A stretch of 64,000 nt of DNA, from the NCBI GenBank assembly GCA_041941305.1, contig JBGTQJ010000001.1, positions 124,001 to 188,000 of the forward strand, in the 5' to 3' direction. A program made the translations under genes and the position numbers. Below the pieces are notes generated by a model that worked only from the letters and a program-made list of their open reading frames with translations, made no database searches and was not told the origin of the DNA. Source of the DNA: JANSWP01 sp041941305 (lineage in GTDB: Bacteria; Bacteroidota; Bacteroidia; Chitinophagales; Saprospiraceae). Within the stretch, counting starts at the first letter, position 1. Each line of letters starts with the position of its first letter. Of this stretch, positions 18,101-26,590 are shown one piece after another.

Positions 18101-20682
18101 TCTCCAAAACATTTTGGCTGAGTAGTGGATATGCTTGTGGAAAGTGGCAGCACAGACTCAAAGGCTACATAAGCAATTTCTTCTGTGATATGCGATCGTT
18201 CCGTATCAAAAATCTGATCTTCATCGAATGCTAAATACAAGCTCGAGCCTCTAAATGGAAATTCTCCAAACAGAACTGGCCATCCACCATTTCCACCATT
18301 CATTCCTATCGCACTTAGAACAGCTCTTGTGGCATTGTTCAATGTTAGATCATAAGCATAACCTGTTTCTCCAGCACCCTGAACGCCAGCAACGGTATTT
18401 GCTCCATTTTTGACTTCCATGTTGATTCCATTGAAGAAATAATTGCCCTCTTCGATCACGAAATAGCCAATTTCCTCATTATTCCGAATCTGCATAGTAT
18501 CCTCAGCCACGTGCTTGCCTGCTGCAAAGTTCGTGCTGTCAGGAGGTGTACTTTGGCTATTCGCTTGGGAAGCCCAGAATACAGACCATTGTGGGTCTTC
18601 ATAACTCATCACTTGTCCCAACACAACAGGCACTGAGTAAGCCTGCTGATAGGTTCTTGCTTCTCGTACCCATCCAGATGCATTCGCAGTTAAATAAGCT
18701 GTATCCTTTTTTGCTTCCATCTTAATTCCATGTTCCTCTTTTGTATATACCCCTTCTTCTGCCACCATATATTGAATCTCATAGGGTTCTTTAAATTCAT
18801 TACTTGGGTTTTGAACCAACACCTCAAAAGTATTGCCTTGAGCATTTCTGATTCTGGTAACGACAGGTGGATGATCATCAGTAGGCATGATTGGGGTAGC
18901 CACCACCACCATAGAATTGTAATCATTGGTTAAATAAACTGTACGCCATTGATTGGTCACATGTGGTTCCACTCCATATTCCATCTTTGATGAGATCGGA
19001 ACATTGGTATCACAAGCATCCGGCATCCCATCACCATCAATATCAATCGTATCATCATATCCATCACACAAATCTTCTGCATTGCAAACCCCGTCTCCAT
19101 CCGAATCGTAAAAGATGCCCACACAACCACAATCTGGCGTTACTACATCCAAAAGTGTACAGGGGTCACCATCGTCACAGGGTCCCCAAATTGTTCTGTC
19201 GTCGCAGGGATCACAACCATCAGGCGTACCATCTCCATCGGCATCCAGATTGTCATCATCACCAGGACATATGTCGTAGGCATCACAGACGCCATCATTG
19301 TCTGAATCAATTCCCACAAAAGTCCCGATGCAATTGCAGTCCTGATCTATTTTATCATTTTCTGTACAGGGGTTTTCATCATCACAGGGCGTTCCTATCA
19401 AACTATTGTCACAGGTATCACAAAAATCCGGAATTCCATCATTGTCCAGATCTGCATGGTCATCGCCTCCTTCACAAACATCTAGTGTATTGCAAACCCC
19501 GTCTTTGTCATCATCCAAATAGGCACCACCACAGTTGCAATTGGTATCAAAAACATCATCAATGGTGCATGGATCTCCATCATCACATGGCGTACCTGCC
19601 AGGTCGCAATTGGAGCAATTGGAGACAATCAACTGATCCAGATTTACTCCGTTGCCTTGTTTATTTACTAATTCAACTTTATAGCTTCCTACAGCTAGAA
19701 AATGAGATGTTTCAACTGTATCCCACACAGTCCACTCTAGGGTTGTTTCGAATAACAGATTTTGAATTATTAAATCCCCATCAATACGGATATCAATAAA
19801 TTTATTAGAAGTCCCAAGTGCATACCTGTATTGGAAAGTATGTAATCCAGTTTCCAACACCTCAATATCAAATTCAACTATATCCCCATTGGAAGCATAA
19901 TCCACATAAGCCAATCCTGAAAATTGAGGAAAGGAATTTCGAGCCTGCAAATTTCCTGTCAAGGTTGCATCTTCTGCTTCGTAATTGATGTCTTTACATC
20001 CATCTACACCGTCAAAAACACCATCTTCATCACAATCCTGATAGACTCCCTGGCAACTACAGAATACATCATAAGTATCATTGACAGTATATACATTATT
20101 GTCATCGCAAGGGGTACCTTCCCCAGGGCAATCACAAGCCAAAGTTCCCACATCATTAAGCGCATCGTATTTGGTGATAGTGATAGAGCCTGAACCATCA
20201 TCAGGTTGTGCCTGATTGAATTGTGTATGGGTTGGGTCAAAAGCAATATTTGGCGCGGAGCCTTGCCTTAATATATCAAAGCAAATGATGCCTACTTCAT
20301 ATTCGCCTTCCTTCAATGTTGGGCAGGCATTGTCATTGTCCCAAAGATTAAGTGTGACTTCAAATTCACCAGCTCTTGAATTGGCATCATATTGATGAGG
20401 TGCCCAGGCATTGACACCATTACAGATTGCTCCATCATGGAATTGAAGAGAAGTATAGTTTTTAAAAGCCAGCACATCCTTGTCATAGGTCAACAAAATA
20501 GAAGAAGTGCCTAGCTCAAAACCTGTAACCTCCTTTGCCCTCACCAAAACCGTCGCGCAATAGGTCGTTTCTCCACAATTCAATTCGGGCGACAAGCCCA
20601 ATTCAATGTTTTGGCTAAACCCCGGAATAGTTTGAAAAGCTAGGAGTATAATGGATAGTATGGGTGTGTATATTTTTTTCAT
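15154..20682 (-). CDS. Giant T9SS-secreted SprB-repeat protein with cohesin-like, CBM and TSP3 domains
   Basis: Secreted surface protein of 1842 residues. The ATG at 20682 (MKKIYTPILSIILL) begins a signal peptide; the frame stays open 33 codons upstream without support. In order: a cohesin-like beta domain (about 25-195, FELGTSSILLTYDKDVLAF), a carbohydrate-binding-module-like domain starting YEAEDATLTGN (about 230-355), calcium-binding thrombospondin-3 repeats (about 355-565, DSDNDGVCDAYDICPGDDD and similar), a possible lectin-like region (about 570-860), eleven SprB repeats plus one degenerate (about 870-1740; CFGGNNGSAEATFTGGTG then YEVTATDENGCT), and a type A T9SS sorting domain (last 75, VSPNPTSGIFFIHF to RRIVVSRN). 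SprB repeats occur in gliding adhesins. It is last in a minus-strand run after DUF1800 and DUF1501 genes. Confidence 0.93.
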   Translation of the reverse strand: MKKIYTPILSIILLAFQTIPGFSQNIELGLSPELNCGETTYCATVLVRAKEVTGFELGTSSILLTYDKDVLAFKNYTSLQFHDGAICNGVNAWAPHQYDANSRAGEFEVTLNLWDNDNACPTLKEGEYEVGIICFDILRQGSAPNIAFDPTHTQFNQAQPDDGSGSITITKYDALNDVGTLACDCPGEGTPCDDNNVYTVNDTYDVFCSCQGVYQDCDEDGVFDGVDGCKDINYEAEDATLTGNLQARNSFPQFSGLAYVDYASNGDIVEFDIEVLETGLHTFQYRYALGTSNKFIDIRIDGDLIIQNLLFETTLEWTVWDTVETSHFLAVGSYKVELVNKQGNGVNLDQLIVSNCSNCDLAGTPCDDGDPCTIDDVFDTNCNCGGAYLDDDKDGVCNTLDVCEGGDDHADLDNDGIPDFCDTCDNSLIGTPCDDENPCTENDKIDQDCNCIGTFVGIDSDNDGVCDAYDICPGDDDNLDADGDGTPDGCDPCDDRTIWGPCDDGDPCTLLDVVTPDCGCVGIFYDSDGDGVCNAEDLCDGYDDTIDIDGDGMPDACDTNVPISSKMEYGVEPHVTNQWRTVYLTNDYNSMVVVATPIMPTDDHPPVVTRIRNAQGNTFEVLVQNPSNEFKEPYEIQYMVAEEGVYTKEEHGIKMEAKKDTAYLTANASGWVREARTYQQAYSVPVVLGQVMSYEDPQWSVFWASQANSQSTPPDSTNFAAGKHVAEDTMQIRNNEEIGYFVIEEGNYFFNGINMEVKNGANTVAGVQGAGETGYAYDLTLNNATRAVLSAIGMNGGNGGWPVLFGEFPFRGSSLYLAFDEDQIFDTERSHITEEIAYVAFESVLPLSTSISTTQPKCFGDSDGSATATVLGGTEPYQYNWSNGGTNQSIDGLQADVYTVTVTDAVGITVVLEAEVTNPEHLSVSASSNNIDCFGANNGSASAQFSGGTGTVNYYWSTGAQGAIIDNLTPGIYEVSVVDQNQCLATNLVQVTQPEQLIVNTEGENVNCYEGADGSVTATFAGGTGNVNYTWSNGETNQTIENLPTGTYQVTATDENGCTAMNSYEVSQPDELQISLSTQNATCYDENNGIAEAAFTGGTGSVNYNWSNGEQGAIIENLAPGIYEVTATDQNGCSKVKSVEISEPELLTVSASSEDVSCNGGEDGKLSASFSGGTGTVNYEWSNGAQGATIEDLPAGNYEVTATDENGCTAITTMAVIEPEALNVSIIADNVLCHSGGDGMLTASFTGGTGMSTYEWSTGETGTTIENISAGTYHVTATDENGCTAVQTKEITEPDELMTTLSSENVLCFGGNNGSAEATFTGGTGNVTFSWSNGAQGAIVENLVSGIYVVTATDGNGCTTTNEVEITEPEALQSSIASQNVLCFGGSDGSANASFTGGTGAVTYLWNTGATTASIDNLSTGIYEVVLTDEHGCTTSNTIEITAPEEMISTNTQENISCYGMNDGAASAAVSGGTGDFIYLWNTGATTANIDNLSAGEYEVIVTDENGCTLSNTFEIIEPEELVSSINIESHVSCFGQNDGEVIASSMGGTGTIAFEWSNGNFDATNASLYAGIYEVTVTDENGCTSTNTVEITEPEELLADITGVDVTCFGEANGEASVSYTGGTGTASYLWSTGDATPDVDNLIPGVYEVTVTDENFCFVVQTIAIEQPEALTLIVDQITDETNSNMDGAISITPAGGVGAPYTFEWYVNGDLVSTEEDPIGLSAGDYTLIITDNNGCSITETVVVQSITGTIDVELDRHILVSPNPTSGIFFIHFDFPVTEKIAISIFDPTGKQLIFENNEMSSEQVFEYDLSNHAAGVYLVRIVVDDKMTTRRIVVSRN

Positions 20683-20725
20683 AATGAAATTGAGATGTAA
20701 TGATTGAAATTCAATTTCCAGTCCT

Positions 20726-20827
20726 GCACCCCTAACCCCTGAAGGGGAACCGCCTTCCGCATTTCGTATTTTGCAAATCAAAATTCACAAATGCGGGAGG
20801 ATGCTCTCCTTTAAGAGCTGAAGGTGC
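20726..20827. repeat. Quasi-palindromic spacer with CCCCTGAAGGGG
   Basis: The spacer between the DUF1501 gene and the adhesin gene is an imperfect inverted repeat of about 39-base arms (GCACCCCTAACCCCTGAAGG... against ...TTAAGAGCTGAAGGTGC). The inner CCCCTGAAGGGG is itself palindromic. Similar elements are dispersed in other Bacteroidota genomes as far as recalled; a copy count was not possible here. Confidence 0.6.
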
Positions 20828-20833
20828 GCAGAG

Positions 20834-22861
20834 CTATTTAAGGTTCCCCAATTTACTTCGGTTCTCAAACCACAAATTGTAGTCCTGGTCATTTACATTT
20901 CCGTCTGCATTTAAATCAGCAGAACTATAAATCGAGGATTTGCCTTCATTCTGCTTCCAGACATTGAAATCCCTATTGTCAATGACATGATTATTATCTG
21001 CATCGCCAGCAATCATGCACCAGGCAAGTCCTACTCGCTTTAATTGTGAGTTTCCGGCTGCCGCCAATTCACTTTGGGTAAAGTCGAAAATGAAACTCGG
21101 CGCATCTGTAGGTATTGGCTCATTGCTGATAATAGGTAAATGGGTTCTGTGAATGATGGCAAGATGGTATTCCCCATCTTCTACATTTTCGAAGAAAATT
21201 CCCGGAGTACCGTCTGGTTCCATAATGGTTCCATCACTTTTCAGCAGAACAGCTTTGCGAACGATGACGGAATTGAAGTCAGCAGATTCGCGCAATTCAA
21301 CCAATAACCAATCTACTGTTCCATCTGGGAATTCTGTTAAACTCTCATCTCCATTGTAGTTAAATGGTGTACCTGAATATGGTTGTGTCATTGGTACCAA
21401 TCCGGCATCTACCAAATTGGTTTTCATTATTTGTTGATTTTCATCATAAAAGCCTTCCAATGCGACTTTTACATGAATACAAGCACAAACGATGGGCACC
21501 TCTGGTTCTACGTAACAACTAGCTGGAACCAAATTGCTTTCGTTGATCAAATTCAATTTCTCAGAATAGAACTCATTTGATAAGAAAGTGGATTCCAATG
21601 AGGTGTCATTGGCGCCTAACCAATCCTGTAATAAGGTTGCAAATACCTTCCTGTAATCATTTTGCAACTGAGAAGGTCTTGGAGCGCCAGGGTTATCCTG
21701 ATCTGAAAGATCCACATTTTCCCCAATTACACCTCCTTCAACTCCTTTTCCGACTACAAACATATTGGAAACAGTTCCGTGGTCAGTTCCCATGCTATCG
21801 TTTTGGATAATTTTTCTTCCGAATTCTGAAAAGACGACTGTGAGGACATTAGAATCTAACGCTAATGCAGTCAAATCATCCTGGAATGCTTTTATAGAAG
21901 CGCCGACGTTACCTAACAAATTGGCATGATTTCCAGTAGTTGTATCCAATTCATCCACCAATGAAATGTGATTGTCAAACCCACCTGTAGTTGCCATAAA
22001 CAACTTCGTCCTGGAACCTCCCTTTAGCATTCGGGCGATGGTGCGTAACTGATTGCCCAAGTTGCTGTTTGGATATACCACTGAGCTATTTGAACCATTA
22101 TTGAAAGTTTCTGAAATTCTTTGAGCATAGACATTCACACTGTTTTCAATCTCAGCGATATGCGACAGCATTTCCCCATGTTCCGTCAATGGAATATTCT
22201 GAATGGGTGCTCCACTCAAAGAAGAAATCAGAGTATAAAAACCAGCTGGGTCTTGCCCAGTCAAATTGATTTCATAATTGTGCTCCTCAAATGTGTGGAA
22301 GCCCGTTTTATTCATATTTCCAAACAAAATGCCTAATGGATCTGGCTCTCCGAGGAAGGGATTGCCATTGTAGCCGGGATAGCGATCTTCCAAAAATCTT
22401 CCCAACCAGCCTGTTGGTAAATTCGCGAGATTTCCACCGCTACCAGTCAGCATGTTGTCCAAAGACTTAAAGTGAGAGCGATTCGGAGCAGGATACCCCA
22501 CTCTTTGAATCAATGACAACATACCATCATCGTATAGAGACTTGAAATCTGTCAAAGCTGGATGCAAGCCCAATTGTTGCTCATCTGGCAGAGAATTATC
22601 TAATGTAATTAATGAACTCTCTGGCAACATAATGTCTGGACGAAATTGGGCATAAGCCGACATTTGATTGAGCGGAACTGCAGTATTTACAAAATCATTG
22701 CCGCCATTTAGAAATATGACAACCATACTGCGGTCAGTAGGCTCACAGGGTCCAACCATAAATGGGCTGGTCGCCGCAATAGAGCGAAATGGCAAGCCGC
22801 CAACCATCATAGGATATAAACCTAAAGGGATTGTGGTTTTGAAAAAATTTCTTCTATTCAT
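20834..22861 (-). CDS. DUF1501 family protein with dockerin-like C-terminus
   Basis: Exported protein of 675 residues. The ATG at 22861 gives MNRRNFFKTTIPLG, a twin-arginine-like signal; an upstream start would only add residues before it. The DUF1501 core (about 30-470) is an alkaline-phosphatase-fold/sulfatase-like domain, recognisable by VVIFLNGGNDFVNT, FMATTGGFDNH and VVFSEFGRK...GTDHGTVSNMFVVG. The last 60 residues carry two calcium-loop repeats, DADNNHVIDNRDFNVW and DLNADGNVNDQDYNLW, typical of dockerin type I modules. It lies between the DUF1800 gene and the SprB adhesin gene in one direction. DUF1501 and DUF1800 genes are often adjacent in Bacteroidota and Planctomycetes. The activity of the family is not established. 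Confidence 0.92.
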   Translation of the reverse strand: MNRRNFFKTTIPLGLYPMMVGGLPFRSIAATSPFMVGPCEPTDRSMVVIFLNGGNDFVNTAVPLNQMSAYAQFRPDIMLPESSLITLDNSLPDEQQLGLHPALTDFKSLYDDGMLSLIQRVGYPAPNRSHFKSLDNMLTGSGGNLANLPTGWLGRFLEDRYPGYNGNPFLGEPDPLGILFGNMNKTGFHTFEEHNYEINLTGQDPAGFYTLISSLSGAPIQNIPLTEHGEMLSHIAEIENSVNVYAQRISETFNNGSNSSVVYPNSNLGNQLRTIARMLKGGSRTKLFMATTGGFDNHISLVDELDTTTGNHANLLGNVGASIKAFQDDLTALALDSNVLTVVFSEFGRKIIQNDSMGTDHGTVSNMFVVGKGVEGGVIGENVDLSDQDNPGAPRPSQLQNDYRKVFATLLQDWLGANDTSLESTFLSNEFYSEKLNLINESNLVPASCYVEPEVPIVCACIHVKVALEGFYDENQQIMKTNLVDAGLVPMTQPYSGTPFNYNGDESLTEFPDGTVDWLLVELRESADFNSVIVRKAVLLKSDGTIMEPDGTPGIFFENVEDGEYHLAIIHRTHLPIISNEPIPTDAPSFIFDFTQSELAAAGNSQLKRVGLAWCMIAGDADNNHVIDNRDFNVWKQNEGKSSIYSSADLNADGNVNDQDYNLWFENRSKLGNLK

Positions 22862-22891
22862 ATTGGTGGTTTGTGTCTTTAAAAATCGTAC

Positions 22892-22911
22892 CACGGCTCT
22901 CCAGAGCCGTG
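22892..22911. repeat. Small perfect hairpin between DUF1501 and DUF1800 genes
   Basis: CACGGCTCT and AGAGCCGTG form a perfect 9-bp stem with a two-base loop. It lies in the 150-bp spacer between the two genes. There is no T-run; the element is part of the spacer hairpin class rather than a clear terminator. Confidence 0.6.
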
Positions 22912-23011
22912 TCTATCGCAACACCTCTTTCCAAATTCGAGCATAATAGTTCTCACGACTTTGAAAAGCTATGCTACGCGCACTCGATCCTTGCGGATCG
23001 CACTGCTTTTA

Positions 23012-24622
23012 TTAGAAAGTTTGAAACTCTGGCGATGAACAAACGGTCTCAAACAAATCAGATAATACAACTTCCACAGAAGAAGCATCACCAGTTTGTT
23101 TGTAAGCAGTCCATTCATTGAGCCAATTAATTGGGCTCAAACCCGCTAACAGTTTTTCCTGAAAATAACCAAATCGCTGGGTATCAGGATTTTCGGGAAT
23201 GGTGTATTCCAGGAATTGACGGACAATTTGGTCAGCATATTCGTGGTATTCGAAATTTTGATCAAACCATTCTACCACATTGATTCGGAATGGTAAATTG
23301 GAATTGGAGTTTGCCGTTTTGCCATTGAGCAATGCAAAACCGAGTTTATACCGGAAGGCAATGCTGGATTGATCAAACCAGAATTTGCTGTAACTGGGCG
23401 ATTTATAAAACCCAGGGTAGCCTTCCACTATGGGTGCAAATTCTGGAAAGCCCATTGGCACCAATACATTCAAAATAACCCATCGGGCTACAGCATTGTA
23501 GTAATCAGGGGTATCATTCAAAACCCCCATATTGTTGGCATTGAATAAATTGATACTGGTTATATAAAGTTCAAGTGGCGATTTGATTTTGCCACCAATG
23601 ATTTCATCAGTATTGTCACTATCATCTTCATCATAGAAATGCACACTGGTTAACAGGGCTTTTAAAGTGTTTTCTACTTCGTAACCATCATTCTTGAGTT
23701 GTATAGCAAGTGGTTCAATAATATCTCTTTCTATTTCATCTGTGATTCGGTCACTGACAAAAAAGCGATAGAATCTTCGAACAAAAGCTCTTGCTGTCTC
23801 CGTTTGTCCAAAAACCATATTCACAAAATCCCACAATTCGCGGTACATGTCATCAACAGAAGTAGCCCCAAGTATGGTTTGATATTGGAATGCAGCACTG
23901 AATTTTTTATTTCCAACGTCATGATTGCCATATTGGGCAATTCCAGTTGCCAATCCGGTCTCAGGATCTTTATTTGCAAAATTGCTATCCCGAAATCCTG
24001 TCAATACCCTGGCTGCCTCTGCAATATCATGTTCTGTGTAATTGGTGTAATTGTCTGTACCTATTTGTTCACCTTTCAAGATGGTAAACAATTCCAAAAA
24101 CTCTCGGGCATAATTTTCATTCGGGCTCCCTTTTCGGTTTACGTTATTGTTCAGGTAGCGCGACATTTTACTATCCAGGGTCACTTTATAGGCAATGGTT
24201 TTTATGTTGCCGGTAGCAAACATTTGAAACAGGCGCCAAAGATCAAACAGGCGCCAGTCTTCATCCAAAGCAGTGATAAAAATGGAATGCCAAAACATCA
24301 TCATTTTGTGACGAATGGAAGTGTCATGAATCATTTCATTGTATACCCACCACTGCACAGAGCGTCGCCGACCACCACCACTTTCAGGGCGATTGTCATA
24401 GGGACCTACGGTGAGCCAGGGCGTAACTCCGTCCTCATAACTAATGGGTCCTTCCGGATGTACAAAAGGAGGAATGACGAATAGTTCGTCTACCGCTTCT
24501 GCAGCCGTTTTCTGTGCAAAACTATTGATGCGGGATGGAGAAATCTGGTAGGTTGCCCGGCGAAGCAAATGGGCAGCCAAGCGTTTGCCCAATACACCTT
24601 GTCGTTGGTAAAGTGATGCCAT
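23012..24622 (-). CDS. DUF1800 family protein
   Basis: Protein of 536 residues, first gene of a minus-strand run with DUF1501 and the SprB adhesin. The DUF1800 signature is clear: HLLRRATYQISPSRINSFA near the start, HKMMMFWHSIFITA (about 120), the hallmark NENYAREFLELFTIL (about 178) followed by IAEAARVLTGFR, and later FVRRFYRFFVSD, IKSPLELYI and the C-terminal LAGLSPINWLNEW. No signal peptide is obvious at the chosen ATG, which is unusual beside an exported partner but common in family annotations. The function is unknown; a joint role with DUF1501 is suggested by the constant pairing. Confidence 0.92.
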   Translation of the reverse strand: MASLYQRQGVLGKRLAAHLLRRATYQISPSRINSFAQKTAAEAVDELFVIPPFVHPEGPISYEDGVTPWLTVGPYDNRPESGGGRRRSVQWWVYNEMIHDTSIRHKMMMFWHSIFITALDEDWRLFDLWRLFQMFATGNIKTIAYKVTLDSKMSRYLNNNVNRKGSPNENYAREFLELFTILKGEQIGTDNYTNYTEHDIAEAARVLTGFRDSNFANKDPETGLATGIAQYGNHDVGNKKFSAAFQYQTILGATSVDDMYRELWDFVNMVFGQTETARAFVRRFYRFFVSDRITDEIERDIIEPLAIQLKNDGYEVENTLKALLTSVHFYDEDDSDNTDEIIGGKIKSPLELYITSINLFNANNMGVLNDTPDYYNAVARWVILNVLVPMGFPEFAPIVEGYPGFYKSPSYSKFWFDQSSIAFRYKLGFALLNGKTANSNSNLPFRINVVEWFDQNFEYHEYADQIVRQFLEYTIPENPDTQRFGYFQEKLLAGLSPINWLNEWTAYKQTGDASSVEVVLSDLFETVCSSPEFQTF

Positions 24623-24648
24623 TTATTGGGTGTTTTCAAGTTAGGATT

Positions 24649-24716
24649 ATTGAATTTCAAGGGTTGTGATAAGTTGAGCAAAATTGCTCAACTTATCACA
24701 ACCCTTGAAATTCAAT
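24649..24716. repeat. Perfect 33-bp inverted repeat with 2-nt loop
   Basis: Positions 24649-24681 are an exact reverse complement of 24684-24716, with AA between. It starts 27 bp upstream of the DUF1800 gene, so it would lie in that gene's leader or promoter. There is no strong T-run on either side. From 24717 to 25015 the DNA is AT-rich and holds no supported gene. Confidence 0.9.
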
Positions 24717-25015
24717 AAGGATATACTTCCTATTGCGAACTTTTACAAATGCTTTTCTTTTTTCGGGAATGTGATTTCTTAGTATAAATCACGTGGTAAT
24801 AACAGTAGTTGTTGTTTTTTGCTTTACTAAAAACAAAATGTGACGGGAAAACATTAATGTTCGCAATATATATCATTTTTCAAAATAAAACATATTTTCT
24901 TTTGAAAATGAACCTGGAAAGGGAGTATTTGTCTAATATTAGAAATATTTGCGGAATATTCACTAAGCTATTAATGGTAGGTGTTGAGCTGATTTTTTGT
25001 TCAGAGTAGCATTTA

Positions 25016-25050
25016 AAAAGCCTTTCAACCACAAGAGTCGAAAGGCTTTT
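25016..25050 (-). terminator. Terminator of the IPTM protein gene
   Basis: AAAAAGCCTTTC and GAAAGGCTTTT form an 11-bp stem around a 12-base loop, downstream (lower coordinates) of the minus-strand gene ending at 25079. On the minus strand the stem is followed by a T-run. Confidence 0.85.
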
Positions 25051-25078
25051 GTATTATGTATGTATGAAATTATATCAA

Positions 25079-26362
25079 CTATTTCTTCAGTAAATAAATC
25101 AAATATCCTACCAAAGGAACAGTCAAGGTCATTCCTATCAAATCATCAAAAATGATTTCGCCCCATACAGTATATATAAATAAGAAACCAAGTGGAACGA
25201 TACTCAATGCTATTTTAATGGCCTTGATGTAGCCTGCCTTATCAAATGGCATTTGATTGAAAGAGAATTTAACAGGTGCTTTGTTAGCTCCTTCTGCGCT
25301 CAATTGCATTTGAGTTTGCAAATGAGTTACATATACAACTCCCAAAATCAACATGATCAAAGCAAGATAGAATAAACTCCACTCACCCATAGTAGGGATT
25401 GGGGCTGGCATCGCACAAGTTGCAAGAAATGGAACTGTAACGTTTCCAGGGCTTAGTTGCCAGTTTCCGCCAAAGTTTTCCTTACTCCATAGAACATTCA
25501 AAGAGAAATCCGTAGGAGGAACAGCCCAGGTCAAAGTACGACTGATTTTTCCGGGAACAGAAAAGTCCTCAGGAGAAATAACTGCGCTGCCCACTGGAGG
25601 TGGAATTAACAAAAAGTCAACAGGATCCCCGAATGCAGATTCGATCTCCACTTTCACCGTATTCGGATCAACGTTTACAATAGTTAAGTAAATTTGAGAA
25701 GCTACTTCTGCTGGATTGCCAAAATGATAAACTAATGTATTGCAATATGGAGACATATTTGGATTTGGTGGCGGTGGCGGCGGACCTGCAGCTGAAACCA
25801 CTAAATTATCCCAGTAATAGGTTCGACTTGTCGCTGGAGAAATTCCAAAATCAAAGAACAAAACCACTGTGTTGTAGTCAAATGGTGCAGCAGCTTGAAA
25901 AGGTCCTTCAATTGAAGGGAGGGATAAATCAAAACATAGCTGCTCCCATGCGTTTACTGTGGTATTGTCAACCGTTCTAATCCAATTTTGACCGCCATTG
26001 GTGGAATTTTCCAATTTTAATCCCAAGTTTCCAAGTTCAGGCATCCAAACATCTATGCAAATCTCTGTAGCACCGCCGCTTAAGGTAACCGGAGTTGTAT
26101 GAGGAGGATTTGGAAATCCACCAGCCCATACTTGAGCTTGCTCAGGCTTGAAAAAATCTGCAACTGTTGCAGTGGTATTGATGCCGGAAGGATCTGGATT
26201 AGGAATTACATTATTACCTGGAGGGCCTGGAACCGGAAAATGTCCGAAATAGGTATAATTGGTAGAAGTCCCTGGAGTTTCGAAGTCTAATATTGTTACT
26301 TGAGCTTCAAGCAACATAGTCGTAAACCCCAATACGAATAAGAGGCATAGTCGTTTAAGCAT
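25079..26362 (-). CDS. IPTM-GEW (IPTLxxWG-CTERM-like) exosortase substrate protein
   Basis: Exported protein of 427 residues: signal peptide (about 1-20, ending LEAQ), a beta-rich domain (about 22-190) resembling carbohydrate-binding or jelly-roll modules, a proline run (GPPPPPPNPN near 193), and a second beta domain (about 205-315). At residue 322 comes IPTMGEWS followed directly by a hydrophobic helix (LFYLALIMLILGVVYV) and then about 80 more residues with two further membrane helices (about 381-400 and 408-425). The motif is the sorting signal read by exosortase H-type enzymes, whose gene lies 3.8 kb away. Here the signal is not at the extreme C-terminus, and the last Gly of IPTLxxWG is Ser. 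A single-gene unit with its own terminator. Confidence 0.85.
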   Translation of the reverse strand: MLKRLCLLFVLGFTTMLLEAQVTILDFETPGTSTNYTYFGHFPVPGPPGNNVIPNPDPSGINTTATVADFFKPEQAQVWAGGFPNPPHTTPVTLSGGATEICIDVWMPELGNLGLKLENSTNGGQNWIRTVDNTTVNAWEQLCFDLSLPSIEGPFQAAAPFDYNTVVLFFDFGISPATSRTYYWDNLVVSAAGPPPPPPNPNMSPYCNTLVYHFGNPAEVASQIYLTIVNVDPNTVKVEIESAFGDPVDFLLIPPPVGSAVISPEDFSVPGKISRTLTWAVPPTDFSLNVLWSKENFGGNWQLSPGNVTVPFLATCAMPAPIPTMGEWSLFYLALIMLILGVVYVTHLQTQMQLSAEGANKAPVKFSFNQMPFDKAGYIKAIKIALSIVPLGFLFIYTVWGEIIFDDLIGMTLTVPLVGYLIYLLKK

Positions 26363-26434
26363 AAGATTATAATTTGTTAATTAAAAATTGAAAGTGTGTT
26401 AATGGAGGATATAAACTTTTCACACTTGTATCTC

Positions 26435-26442
26435 CAAATTTA
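26435..26442 (-). promoter_or_regulatory. Candidate -7 box for the IPTM protein gene
   Basis: On the minus strand the sequence reads TAAATTTG, an exact TAnnTTTG match, about 73 bp before the start codon. No TTG lies at the usual distance, so the call rests on the -7 element alone. Confidence 0.35.
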
Positions 26443-26590
26443 GCGTAAATTATTACCTATTATTAATATTGTACTCCTTTACTGCTACTCTCCAATTAAT
26501 TTTCACCACTTCATTACTACGCAAATCTCCTTCGCCACCTACTCATATTAAATTTTTCATTATTTTCATCACCTGGAAAGAAAATTCATA

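Noticed and set aside
18963..19799. Plus-strand 278-codon frame rich in His, Cys, Arg and Pro
   Set aside because: It is antisense to the thrombospondin-3 and CBM region of the T9SS protein; its composition is a mirror of the Asp/Gly-rich calcium repeats.
20683..20781. N-terminal extension of the giant adhesin
   Set aside because: It would place 33 residues before a good signal peptide and runs through a quasi-palindromic spacer.
23699..24484. Plus-strand 261-codon frame
   Set aside because: It is antisense to the well-supported DUF1800 gene and shows no protein-like pattern.
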